Notes under the pieces: model-generated | The model's input: the letters and a program-made list of their open reading frames with translations, nothing else | The model's database searches: none | Told to the model about the DNA's origin: nothing | In this document: positions 25,250 through 35,700 of the stretch, piece after piece | Numbering within the stretch: the first letter of the stretch is position 1 | How the letters are laid out: each line of letters starts with the position of its first letter | Assembly: GCA_006937955.1 (NCBI GenBank) | Contig: SSNP01000006.1 | Span: 4,542,555 to 4,606,554 of the forward strand | Direction of reading: 5' to 3' | DNA: 64,000 bases | Source: Pachypanchax playfairii | Taxonomy: Eukaryota; Chordata; Actinopteri; Cyprinodontiformes; Aplocheilidae | Position numbers and translations under genes: made by a program

Positions 25250-25700
25250 TAACGTGGTGATAATGAGGCCGTGTACTAAGACACGCCATCAGAAAAACCA
25301 ATTGCTGGCCAACACGCAGTCTGCATACTAACCACAGAGGCCGTGATCACTTATTATCCTCTTCAGAGGTCCCTTATTAACAGGGCAGCCTTTCATTTCA
25401 AGGTTGTTAGGAGGCAACGTCTTGATAATTCATCCCTGACAGTCAAGTGCCTTTGATACCTTATCAAAAACCTCATTTAACTACAAGACTGCGTCTCTAT
25501 CGTGCTAAATATTACGTTTATTTAACTGAAGAGGTCCAATTAATAAAACACATAAAGCAAAGTTTAATAAACCAGGATTAGTATTTTAAAAAGGTGATAA
25601 TACTCTTGTGAAAAGATGTAAATCAACCTGAGAGAACAAGGTTGATCTTATTTGCATGCAGAGCAGTTTAACCTCAAGCACACAGTAAATTAAGCTTCAC
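25250..25700. promoter_or_regulatory. candidate conserved non-coding element in nckap1 intron 28
   Basis: The intron between exons 28 and 29 has a complex, non-repetitive stretch rather unlike the AT-rich intron around it. It includes a POU octamer ATTTGCAT at 25650-25657 and a short perfect inverted repeat, ATCAACCT...AGGTTGAT, at about 25622-25646. The same stretch recurs at about 29668-30118 in the duplicate. Calling it an enhancer is inference; no conservation data were available. Confidence 0.25.
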
Positions 25701-26066
25701 TCAGTGTTTGTATTAACTTTATCAAAAGAAAAATAAGGGACGACAGAAACCAGTTGAAGCTCATATACTGCAGCTAAAAACCAAAATACACAATATTCTC
25801 TGGTTCCAGCTGCTTAATGAGGTTAAAATTAAATTAAATTAGTCAACTGAAGAATAAAAATGTTGCATTTAAACCTAAAATATCCAAACAACACCACAAC
25901 AGTGTGGTGACATACCCTCGATAGCAGGACTGTACTGTGACATCACGTTACTGGCGAGCGTTGGCAAGGAAACGGCCACAAACACCATCAACAGACAGGC
26001 AATTTTATACTCCTCCTCTGGACTGATGTTGTCTACAAACACAAAAACAAAAGGAGTTCACACAAG

Positions 26067-26068
<2 letters not shown>

Positions 26069-26097
<29 letters not shown>
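26069..26097. repeat. (GT)n microsatellite, the only difference between duplicate copies
   Basis: 14 GT units here against 13 at the matching site near 30486-30512. It lies beside the nckap1 exon 27 donor (minus strand), where it forms a CA-rich intron start. Confidence 0.85.
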
Positions 26098-26098
<1 letters not shown>

Positions 26099-28203
26099 CT
26101 GCTGAGTGTGTGTTGTGACTCACCGCTCTTCTGAGAGGAAAGCGCCACCACCAGTGCAGGGTCGATCTCGCACGGTAAACCTGCTGCCGAGGACAGCTCG
26201 TACACGTTCATCGCCACCTGACACAGACAAACACATCAGCTCCAGGAAAAAGAGACGGTAAAGCTAAGTGTGTGTAAAATGAGTCTACCTTCATGTCGGT
26301 CTCTCGAGGAATGTGGTCCTTAAAATCCTCCACTGAACTGACCAGGAAGGGAATGTGACACGACAACACCTGGAAGGAGACAGATCAGCTGCTTAGAGAG
26401 GGATCAGGAAACACATCAGCAGGGTCTGTGTGAGTCTTACGTCTCTCAAAGCTTCCTGAGCGAGAGAGCGGAAGGATAGAATGACCCCGATGATGGTCAT
26501 CCTCTTCAAAACACTGTCCACAGCTGCAAAAACACAAAAACTCTGAGTCAGGAATGAATCTAGACTCTCAGCACTCAGTTCAGACCAGCTGTTTATCTGG
26601 ACTGAATGGATGTGTGTGTGTGTGTGTGTGTGTGTGTTATAGATTACAGGTGAGCTTCTTGAAGAGTGCAGCCATGTGTTCTGGTTTGTCGAAGCTCGTC
26701 CTCATCTGGGTCAGCACCTCCATGTTTTCCACCACCAGTTTCTATAGAAACAGAAGAACATCAGACACCACGGAGTCTCTGAACGTGAATCTGAGGACAT
26801 GAAGTGTGTTTTTGTACCTTCAGCTCAGAAACCTGTGATGCAATGTGCCACATCAGACTCTCACTGAGGAACTTCATGCCATACGGCCCCAACAGCTCCG
26901 ACAGTGAACGCATCTCTGTAAGGAAAGCAAATCCAAACATTAAAAACAAAATAAACTTTCACTTCCTCTCATCAGTTCCAATAACCCATTAGAAAATGAG
27001 CGTTCATGTACCGGAGATGTCGGAGTATTCCTCGGCGTTGAAGGTCAGTTCGTTCTCCGTAGGCAGGTTGACGAAGGCCTTCATGGCGGGAAAGTAGGCG
27101 ATGTGTCCGTTACTGACCTGACGGAGCAACGTCTCCAAGTACCTTCAGACACAACAGAGAATGGGTTAAATATCACGCAGTGATCTGGTCAGCAGCTGGA
27201 ACATCTGTTTGTAACACACCAGTTTGTGTATAAGCTGGTGATGGTGGGCTCCCCGTGACTGTCCAGGTGCTGCGTCTGCTGCAGGAGGACGTTGTTGAAA
27301 ACTCGAGTGATGTCGATGGTGACGTAGTTCTCTATGGACTGCAGCACGGTCATGTACGCTCGGACGCTGGTCAGCAGCTCGCTGGGCTTGGCTATCTCCT
27401 GGGTGGCCTGGTTGTACATGGTCATCCCAACTATGGACCTGGAGATGAGAGATGGAGGGTTAAAGAGTGGAAACAAATCTCAACAAGTATAAACAGAGAA
27501 ATGATGTAAATATGACGTCTGATTCTAAGCAGCATTTTACTGAGACAGTGTGACGTTGATGTAACAGAACACTGATAACACGATACTGTGGATTTATTTA
27601 CATTTCACACCACAACAATACAATGTGAATAAAATTTATGAGAAATTCTGACACAGAGACAATGTGAGAAAGCCCCGCCCCCTTTGGCGCTCCACAGCTC
27701 AAACTTGACAGGAAGCTGGACTTTATATGACTAAGCTGTTTTTACACAATCACAGTTTCAGTTTAATGATTTTTGAAGATTTTGTTCACTGAATGTAAAT
27801 TGTAAACAAACTCTTCTTACTCCTACAGTTCTTTATTCCATAAACACATTATACATCTAAACTCAGGTACCTTCATATCGATGTGTGTGTTGTTGCTTCA
27901 TGACTTCCAGTTTCCTTTCAACCCCCCCACCAGAGTTCAGAGAGTTTACAGTCGAGCTTCAACAGAGTTCAATAATAACTGATTTTTCTCCTCCAAACAG
28001 GAAGTAAAGGCTGTTTTTAACTCATCATGTCTCCAACATGAAACACTGGAGGAACATACAGATTCCATGTGGAACCATCAGAACATCCGAACCATCACAG
28101 CTAAAACATTCTTTCAATATCACTTTTCATCTTCTAACAGCAGCTGGTTGTTCCTGTCTGTCTCTCACCAAGTCTGCAGACAACTAGTGACAGACAGGTG
28201 TGT

Positions 28204-28335
28204 AGTTACCATGGTGATTTTCATGAGCCGCTGCTGGTTACCACGGTGACCTAAACAAGCCACTGCTGGTTACCACGGTGACCTAAACGAGCCACTGCTG
28301 GTTACCACGGTGACCTAAACGAGCCACTGCTGGTT
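28204..28335. repeat. 32-bp minisatellite in nckap1 intron 20, left copy (cut by gap)
   Basis: About four units with the core GGTTACCACGGTGACCTAAA followed by CGAGCCACTGCT, ending at the N gap. The first unit diverges (GTTACCATGGTGATTTTCAT). It is the truncated equivalent of the array at 32620-32975. Confidence 0.92.
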
Positions 28336-28345
28336 NNNNNNNNNN
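28336..28345. other. assembly gap (10 N)
   Basis: Ten undetermined bases separate the two duplicate copies. The round number suggests a placeholder gap of unknown true size. Confidence 0.99.
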
Positions 28346-28469
28346 ATATCTTTATATTTTTGTTCTTTAAAACATTGTATATTACGAGTTGCTATGGTAA
28401 CGGTCCCTGGCAACTTCATGGAAAACAATGATTGGAATAAAGACACTGATCCCCAACTTCGTCCAGCTA

Positions 28470-28501
<32 letters not shown>

Positions 28502-31500
28502 GTGTGTTTGTTTGTTTTGGTTCATCTTGTAGTTTTTGCTACTCCTTTATAGTGTTCCATGTGTCAGAATGTTTGTGTACATGCTGTCAGTAAAGAACCC
28601 CGCAGCCCTCGTTAGTGTGTTTAGTTTGGGTTTAGTGAAGTCTAATAGTGTTTTGTTTGAATCTACATCCAAGTGCCAACACTTAAATGTACGTTAAAAA
28701 TGTACGTCAGGTCTGTGTGTGTGTTTATGCGTTTGCACTGATGCTCTGTTTATAGACGGCGTGGTAGGCGTTCCGCAGCAGGACGTAGGGGAAGCAGGAC
28801 TCCAGCAGGTCCATGGTCAGGAACGGAGACTCCTGCACAATCTGAAACACACAAAGCAAAATAAGAGACGCAGACGAGTCGCTACATTTTAAAACCCTGA
28901 TTACACAAACAGACACGAGCTCAAATACAAGATCTCTTCATCTCCTCTCACCATATCCAGCAGCAGGTAAACAGATTCCCTGTTTCGTGTCGTCATCTTG
29001 TCTGTTTCCTGACCAATTTTCAGCAAACTAGACGAGGCCAGCTGCACGCACACACATGCACACACAGACACACAAAAGAAAACACAGAGGTGTCAGATCA
29101 TACATGGCTTCATATCTCAGCAGGTCCAGTGTGTGTCAAAGCACAGCTCCACCTGTTGTGATCCAAACGGTACCGTCTGAGATGCTGTGAAAAGGTCAAT
29201 GAACTGCAAATTCAAACATTCACCAACAGAAAACAGGAAGTCTCTTCTTCACTCTAATAAATCCGTCTCTTTTTCAACAGCTAAACTTATCCTCATTTAA
29301 AGGAACATTGTTAAACATACAAGAGGAAGTATTTGTCTTACAGCCAGGAACTCTTTCAGACGGTCCTCTATGCTTCCCTTGTGGATGGTGAAGAGAGCAG
29401 CAGCGATCTGATTGATGGCTTTGGCCAGACAGTGGATGTTATTGCAGTGGCCTGTAGGGGGCAGCAAACACACACTGGTAATTAAACAACAAGTCTTCTT
29501 GTGTTTCAAATCAAATAATCGTTAAATTTCAGGTGTTTCCCACAATACACCTGGATCCAACAGTCAGGTAGCAAAATATGGATTTCAATGTTTTATTTCA
29601 TAAAGATCATTTGACTAATAAGTTTGGAAATTTTAATGTCTATGTAACTGTGAGCTCACAGAATAGTTAACGTGGTGATAATGAGGCCGTGTACTAAGAC
29701 ACGCCATCAGAAAAACCAATTGCTGGCCAACACGCAGTCTGCATACTAACCACAGAGGCCGTGATCACTTATTATCCTCTTCAGAGGTCCCTTATTAACA
29801 GGGCAGCCTTTCATTTCAAGGTTGTTAGGAGGCAACGTCTTGATAATTCATCCCTGACAGTCAAGTGCCTTTGATACCTTATCAAAAACCTCATTTAACT
29901 ACAAGACTGCGTCTCTATCGTGCTAAATATTACGTTTATTTAACTGAAGAGGTCCAATTAATAAAACACATAAAGCAAAGTTTAATAAACCAGGATTAGT
30001 ATTTTAAAAAGGTGATAATACTCTTGTGAAAAGATGTAAATCAACCTGAGAGAACAAGGTTGATCTTATTTGCATGCAGAGCAGTTTAACCTCAAGCACA
30101 CAGTAAATTAAGCTTCACTCAGTGTTTGTATTAACTTTATCAAAAGAAAAATAAGGGACGACAGAAACCAGTTGAAGCTCATATACTGCAGCTAAAAACC
30201 AAAATACACAATATTCTCTGGTTCCAGCTGCTTAATGAGGTTAAAATTAAATTAAATTAGTCAACTGAAGAATAAAAATGTTGCATTTAAACCTAAAATA
30301 TCCAAACAACACCACAACAGTGTGGTGACATACCCTCGATAGCAGGACTGTACTGTGACATCACGTTACTGGCGAGCGTTGGCAAGGAAACGGCCACAAA
30401 CACCATCAACAGACAGGCAATTTTATACTCCTCCTCTGGACTGATGTTGTCTACAAACACAAAAACAAAAGGAGTTCACACAAGCTGTGTGTGTGTGTGT
30501 GTGTGTGTGTGTGACTGCTGAGTGTGTGTTGTGACTCACCGCTCTTCTGAGAGGAAAGCGCCACCACCAGTGCAGGGTCGATCTCGCACGGTAAACCTGC
30601 TGCCGAGGACAGCTCGTACACGTTCATCGCCACCTGACACAGACAAACACATCAGCTCCAGGAAAAAGAGACGGTAAAGCTAAGTGTGTGTAAAATGAGT
30701 CTACCTTCATGTCGGTCTCTCGAGGAATGTGGTCCTTAAAATCCTCCACTGAACTGACCAGGAAGGGAATGTGACACGACAACACCTGGAAGGAGACAGA
30801 TCAGCTGCTTAGAGAGGGATCAGGAAACACATCAGCAGGGTCTGTGTGAGTCTTACGTCTCTCAAAGCTTCCTGAGCGAGAGAGCGGAAGGATAGAATGA
30901 CCCCGATGATGGTCATCCTCTTCAAAACACTGTCCACAGCTGCAAAAACACAAAAACTCTGAGTCAGGAATGAATCTAGACTCTCAGCACTCAGTTCAGA
31001 CCAGCTGTTTATCTGGACTGAATGGATGTGTGTGTGTGTGTGTGTGTGTGTGTTATAGATTACAGGTGAGCTTCTTGAAGAGTGCAGCCATGTGTTCTGG
31101 TTTGTCGAAGCTCGTCCTCATCTGGGTCAGCACCTCCATGTTTTCCACCACCAGTTTCTATAGAAACAGAAGAACATCAGACACCACGGAGTCTCTGAAC
31201 GTGAATCTGAGGACATGAAGTGTGTTTTTGTACCTTCAGCTCAGAAACCTGTGATGCAATGTGCCACATCAGACTCTCACTGAGGAACTTCATGCCATAC
31301 GGCCCCAACAGCTCCGACAGTGAACGCATCTCTGTAAGGAAAGCAAATCCAAACATTAAAAACAAAATAAACTTTCACTTCCTCTCATCAGTTCCAATAA
31401 CCCATTAGAAAATGAGCGTTCATGTACCGGAGATGTCGGAGTATTCCTCGGCGTTGAAGGTCAGTTCGTTCTCCGTAGGCAGGTTGACGAAGGCCTTCAT

Positions 31501-32751
31501 GGCGGGAAAGTAGGCGATGTGTCCGTTACTGACCTGACGGAGCAACGTCTCCAAGTACCTTCAGACACAACAGAGAATGGGTTAAATATCACGCAGTGAT
31601 CTGGTCAGCAGCTGGAACATCTGTTTGTAACACACCAGTTTGTGTATAAGCTGGTGATGGTGGGCTCCCCGTGACTGTCCAGGTGCTGCGTCTGCTGCAG
31701 GAGGACGTTGTTGAAAACTCGAGTGATGTCGATGGTGACGTAGTTCTCTATGGACTGCAGCACGGTCATGTACGCTCGGACGCTGGTCAGCAGCTCGCTG
31801 GGCTTGGCTATCTCCTGGGTGGCCTGGTTGTACATGGTCATCCCAACTATGGACCTGGAGATGAGAGATGGAGGGTTAAAGAGTGGAAACAAATCTCAAC
31901 AAGTATAAACAGAGAAATGATGTAAATATGACGTCTGATTCTAAGCAGCATTTTACTGAGACAGTGTGACGTTGATGTAACAGAACACTGATAACACGAT
32001 ACTGTGGATTTATTTACATTTCACACCACAACAATACAATGTGAATAAAATTTATGAGAAATTCTGACACAGAGACAATGTGAGAAAGCCCCGCCCCCTT
32101 TGGCGCTCCACAGCTCAAACTTGACAGGAAGCTGGACTTTATATGACTAAGCTGTTTTTACACAATCACAGTTTCAGTTTAATGATTTTTGAAGATTTTG
32201 TTCACTGAATGTAAATTGTAAACAAACTCTTCTTACTCCTACAGTTCTTTATTCCATAAACACATTATACATCTAAACTCAGGTACCTTCATATCGATGT
32301 GTGTGTTGTTGCTTCATGACTTCCAGTTTCCTTTCAACCCCCCCACCAGAGTTCAGAGAGTTTACAGTCGAGCTTCAACAGAGTTCAATAATAACTGATT
32401 TTTCTCCTCCAAACAGGAAGTAAAGGCTGTTTTTAACTCATCATGTCTCCAACATGAAACACTGGAGGAACATACAGATTCCATGTGGAACCATCAGAAC
32501 ATCCGAACCATCACAGCTAAAACATTCTTTCAATATCACTTTTCATCTTCTAACAGCAGCTGGTTGTTCCTGTCTGTCTCTCACCAAGTCTGCAGACAAC
32601 TAGTGACAGACAGGTGTGTAGTTACCATGGTGATTTTCATGAGCCGCTGCTGGTTACCACGGTGACCTAAACAAGCCACTGCTGGTTACCACGGTGACCT
32701 AAACGAGCCACTGCTGGTTACCACGGTGACCTAAACGAGCCACTGCTGGTT
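28346..32751. repeat. right copy of the 4.4-kb direct duplication
   Basis: It starts abruptly after ten Ns at ATATCTTTATATTTTTGTTC, the sequence found at 23928, beside an AT microsatellite. It continues without a break through the minisatellite into unique nckap1 intron 20 sequence and exon 20. This copy is therefore contiguous with the rest of nckap1, while the left copy is contiguous with the natural 3' flank. Together they describe one locus. Confidence 0.93.
28725..31854 (-). CDS. nckap1: nckap1 coding exons 21-31, right copy
   Basis: In transcription order: 31636-31854, 31428-31558, 31234-31331, 31064-31157, 30857-30939, 30705-30785, 30540-30633, 30334-30450, 29342-29451, 28952-29041, 28725-28841. 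They encode [20 protein letters not shown] through the C-terminus, including [20 protein letters not shown] and [24 protein letters not shown] microsatellites sit close to the exon 24 donor and the exon 27 donor. The exon 29-28 intron is the longest here and holds a candidate conserved element. Confidence 0.95.
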
Positions 32752-35700
32752 ACCACGGTGACCTAAATGAGCCACTGCTGGTTACCACGGTGACCTAAAC
32801 GAGCAACTGCTGGTTACCACGGTGACCTAAATGAGCCACTGCTGGTTACCACTGTGACCTAAACGAGCCACTGTTGGTTACCACGGTGACCTAAACGAGC
32901 CACTGCTGGTTACCACTGTGACCTAAACGAGCCACTGCTGGTTACCACGGTGACCTAAACGAGCCACTGCTGGTTGTCCGAGCTTGACGTTGGGATTTCG
33001 GGCAGCAGCTTCATCGGCATCATGTTCAGGATTTCTTTATTACATTTAGAATATTTAATAAACAACTTGGGATGCAGGATCTCTTCTAAACATGTATCGG
33101 GTCAATGAGACATTTAAGAGTTTTTTCTCTCGTACTTGGTAAATCGGATCTCCAGGTGTGATGTGAGGTACTCTCTTGGCGTGAACGTGTGTTCCCACAC
33201 TGCCAAGTTTGGAACGTAGTTGATGGAAAAACAAAGTTCAGATAAAGCTGTGTGGAGTTTATCCAGACTGAAAGAAAACAGAAAAACAGGAAGGTCAAAA
33301 CAGGTTTAGTCAATGTGAATGAAAGAAAATACAGTTTGTAAAACAGGAGAAATGAAATATATCATAACGAGAGTTACACTGCAGACAGAGACAGAAAAAG
33401 TTCTTGGATCTTATTTCTGGTACTGACTTAGTGACCATCAGTCTGTTTTTCCTCATGCTCTCCATTCCTGGTTTCTCTCTCTCCGGCTCGCCCTTCTTCC
33501 CCATCGCCTTCTTGCTCTTCTTGTTCACGGCTTGGCTGATGGTTTTTGCACAGTGTTTAGGCAGCAGCTGAAGATAATGGTGAGCAAAAATAAATAAATC
33601 AGTCAACAGAGTAAAACGAAGCAAAGTTTCTCTCTTTTCTAGAGGCTGACAGATGCATTTAAGATCGTGAGTCCAAAACAGAGTCACCATGTTTATCTGA
33701 TGGGGGGGGGGAATTATACAAGCACAGAAACCTGCTGACATCATCAGTGAAATGATTGCTATAATATAAAATACACAGCAGCTGCTTCCAAACATCTTCT
33801 TATAGGCTGAACTGGGATCATTTCTGGGTGAATTTGGGTGTCGCTGTCAAAACATCAAGACACAAGAGCTGCTGAAAAATTCACATCTCTCAGACTGACG
33901 TTAAGAATTCAAACCATCTTGACTTCAGAGAATTACATTTGTTTGCTCTCAGGCAGACGTCTGATGTAGACAGACTGATTAAACATGGATGGGACACAAA
34001 ACTCTGTAAAGAATCAGCTGCTGAAAAAAATATAATCTGGGGCTAAAGTTGATGTAAAACTAGTAAAAGTAGTGAAATGTTTACAGGTGTTTTAAATACC
34101 AAATCAAATAGAGAAGAAGCTTCTTCCTGATTTCAGTCTATAAACCATTAAACTTCTTAATAACACTTTATCAAGAAGCAAAGGTATTTCCTGTGAACAG
34201 TCCCCACCTGGTCGCTGAGTGTACACTGTTCCGTGCAGATGTCAGTGATCAGGTTTCTGGCCTGTTTGGCCATCTCGTCCAGGAACATGTTGCACAGTGA
34301 AAGGCTTCGATCCCCTATGTGGTGACGCTGAGGACGAAAACACAAACTTTAACATTAACATCAAGTAACAGCTGTTGGGTTTGTTTTCATCTTTTGTTCC
34401 AAAATAAACACCCTTTCTGGGGAGCCTGGGATCTGTAGCATCTTTACTTGGATTCATGTTAATGTCTCTCAGTCTTTGCTTCAGTCTGTACTTCATCTTC
34501 AACTGTCTGATAATTCTCTCAGGAGGTTTTTGTCTTTAAACTGTCTAACGTTCTGATATATTATTGACAATAAACTGAAAACTCCTGGTGTTTAAAATGC
34601 ATCTACTGTGACATTATTCCATTATAAACTGAGTTTATAGCTTTGAAACTCTATGTGAGTGTGGTGTGCACGTGTGTGTGCATGCTCTCACCTCCTCAGG
34701 ACACAGCTCATGTGTGCAGGACATGAAGTGTGCACAGAGAAGAGGGAAACAGATGGAGTGTCTACTTTGGGAGGGAAGCTCCAAGCACTGCTGAAACATT
34801 TTCTCAAAAGCGCGACTGTAGAAACTGCTTATAGAAGAAAAACGTAGGAGCGGGTAAGTGAGTAAGATCTGATCTCTGTTGGAAAGATTTGGGAGTATTT
34901 CTGTCTCACCAGAAGATTGACAGGTCTGATGTCTCCACCAGCATCTCTACCAGAGAGTCTACCATCTTGGTATGGAAGATGATGGTGTTCATCATCTTAC
35001 CGAGTTCCTTGTGATCAGCGATACCGAGGCTGGCTTTGGAAACACTGGTGTAGGCCTGTGGAGAGGAAACCAAAGCTGAGTGAGTGAAAGATGGAGATAA
35101 CATCATGCCAGCATCTCTCTGAGTGGTTCATCTTTCCAGTTGAATTTTAGATTGTTTTTTCTGGAAATCAGCAGAGTTTCATAAGGCTGCCTGAAACAAC
35201 TCACTGATATTTAAAGTCTTATTTTGAAATACTGAAAGTATTTTATCTGTTTCTACCTGCAGTCGGAACCAATCCAGTCTCATGCCTCTGAAGTCAAACA
35301 CATCTCCATCTTCTACTGCAAGACAAAACATTTATACCTGTTAAAATACTTTTTAACATAACTGGTTTTATTCTTTCTCATGGTATATAAAACAAGGATT
35401 TTACCCTGTTTGACACTGAGAGACGTCATGGTATTGACGAACGAAGACATGATTATAGATTCATCCTCTGGACACACGGACAGGTTCTGTTTAAAAATAA
35501 AAACAATGTTATTGTTCCAGTGTAGAGAGAAACTAACAGTCACATGTCATGATGAAACATTTCCTTCTCAGTTTGACCTGGACGTCCTGAGAGTTTGTGT
35601 ATAAAAATAAAAACATTCAATGTTGTTACCTGCACCATCTCATTCAGAACCACAGCATCAAATCCAGACAGGTACTGGACGTAGTATCTCTGCATCACAG

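Larger units (their letters stand above)
24307..27438 (-). pseudogene. duplicate of nckap1 exons 21-31, probably an assembly artefact
   Basis: The segment carries, on the minus strand, 27220-27438, 27012-27142, 26818-26915, 26648-26741, 26441-26523, 26289-26369, 26124-26217, 25916-26032, 24924-25033, 24534-24623 and 24307-24423 (stop). Each matches the corresponding nckap1 exon in the right copy, with intact splice sites and frame. It has no promoter, start codon or exons 1-20 of its own, so if physically real it would be a 5'-truncated partial tandem copy. The lack of any decay, and its position against an N gap, argue that it is the same locus assembled twice. In the true chromosome, this end most likely supplies the genuine 3' UTR. 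Confidence 0.85.
23928..28335. repeat. left copy of a 4.4-kb direct duplication (nckap1 3' end)
   Basis: This 4408-base block recurs at 28346-32751. The offset is 4418 up to about 26070 and 4416 beyond it, because one GT unit is missing from the microsatellite in the right copy. All exon, intron and UTR stretches I compared are identical. The copy ends inside the CTGCTGGTTACCACGGTGAC minisatellite, where the N run begins. It is most likely an assembly duplicate (unmerged haplotype or overlapping contig ends). Confidence 0.93.

Noticed and set aside
24307..27476. A second, independent nckap1 gene
   Set aside because: It has only exons 21-31, no start and no sequence decay, and it abuts an N gap; a false duplication explains it better.
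33310..33795. 161-residue minus-strand open frame
   Set aside because: It reads nckap1 exon 19 plus both flanking introns; only 33428-33567 is coding.
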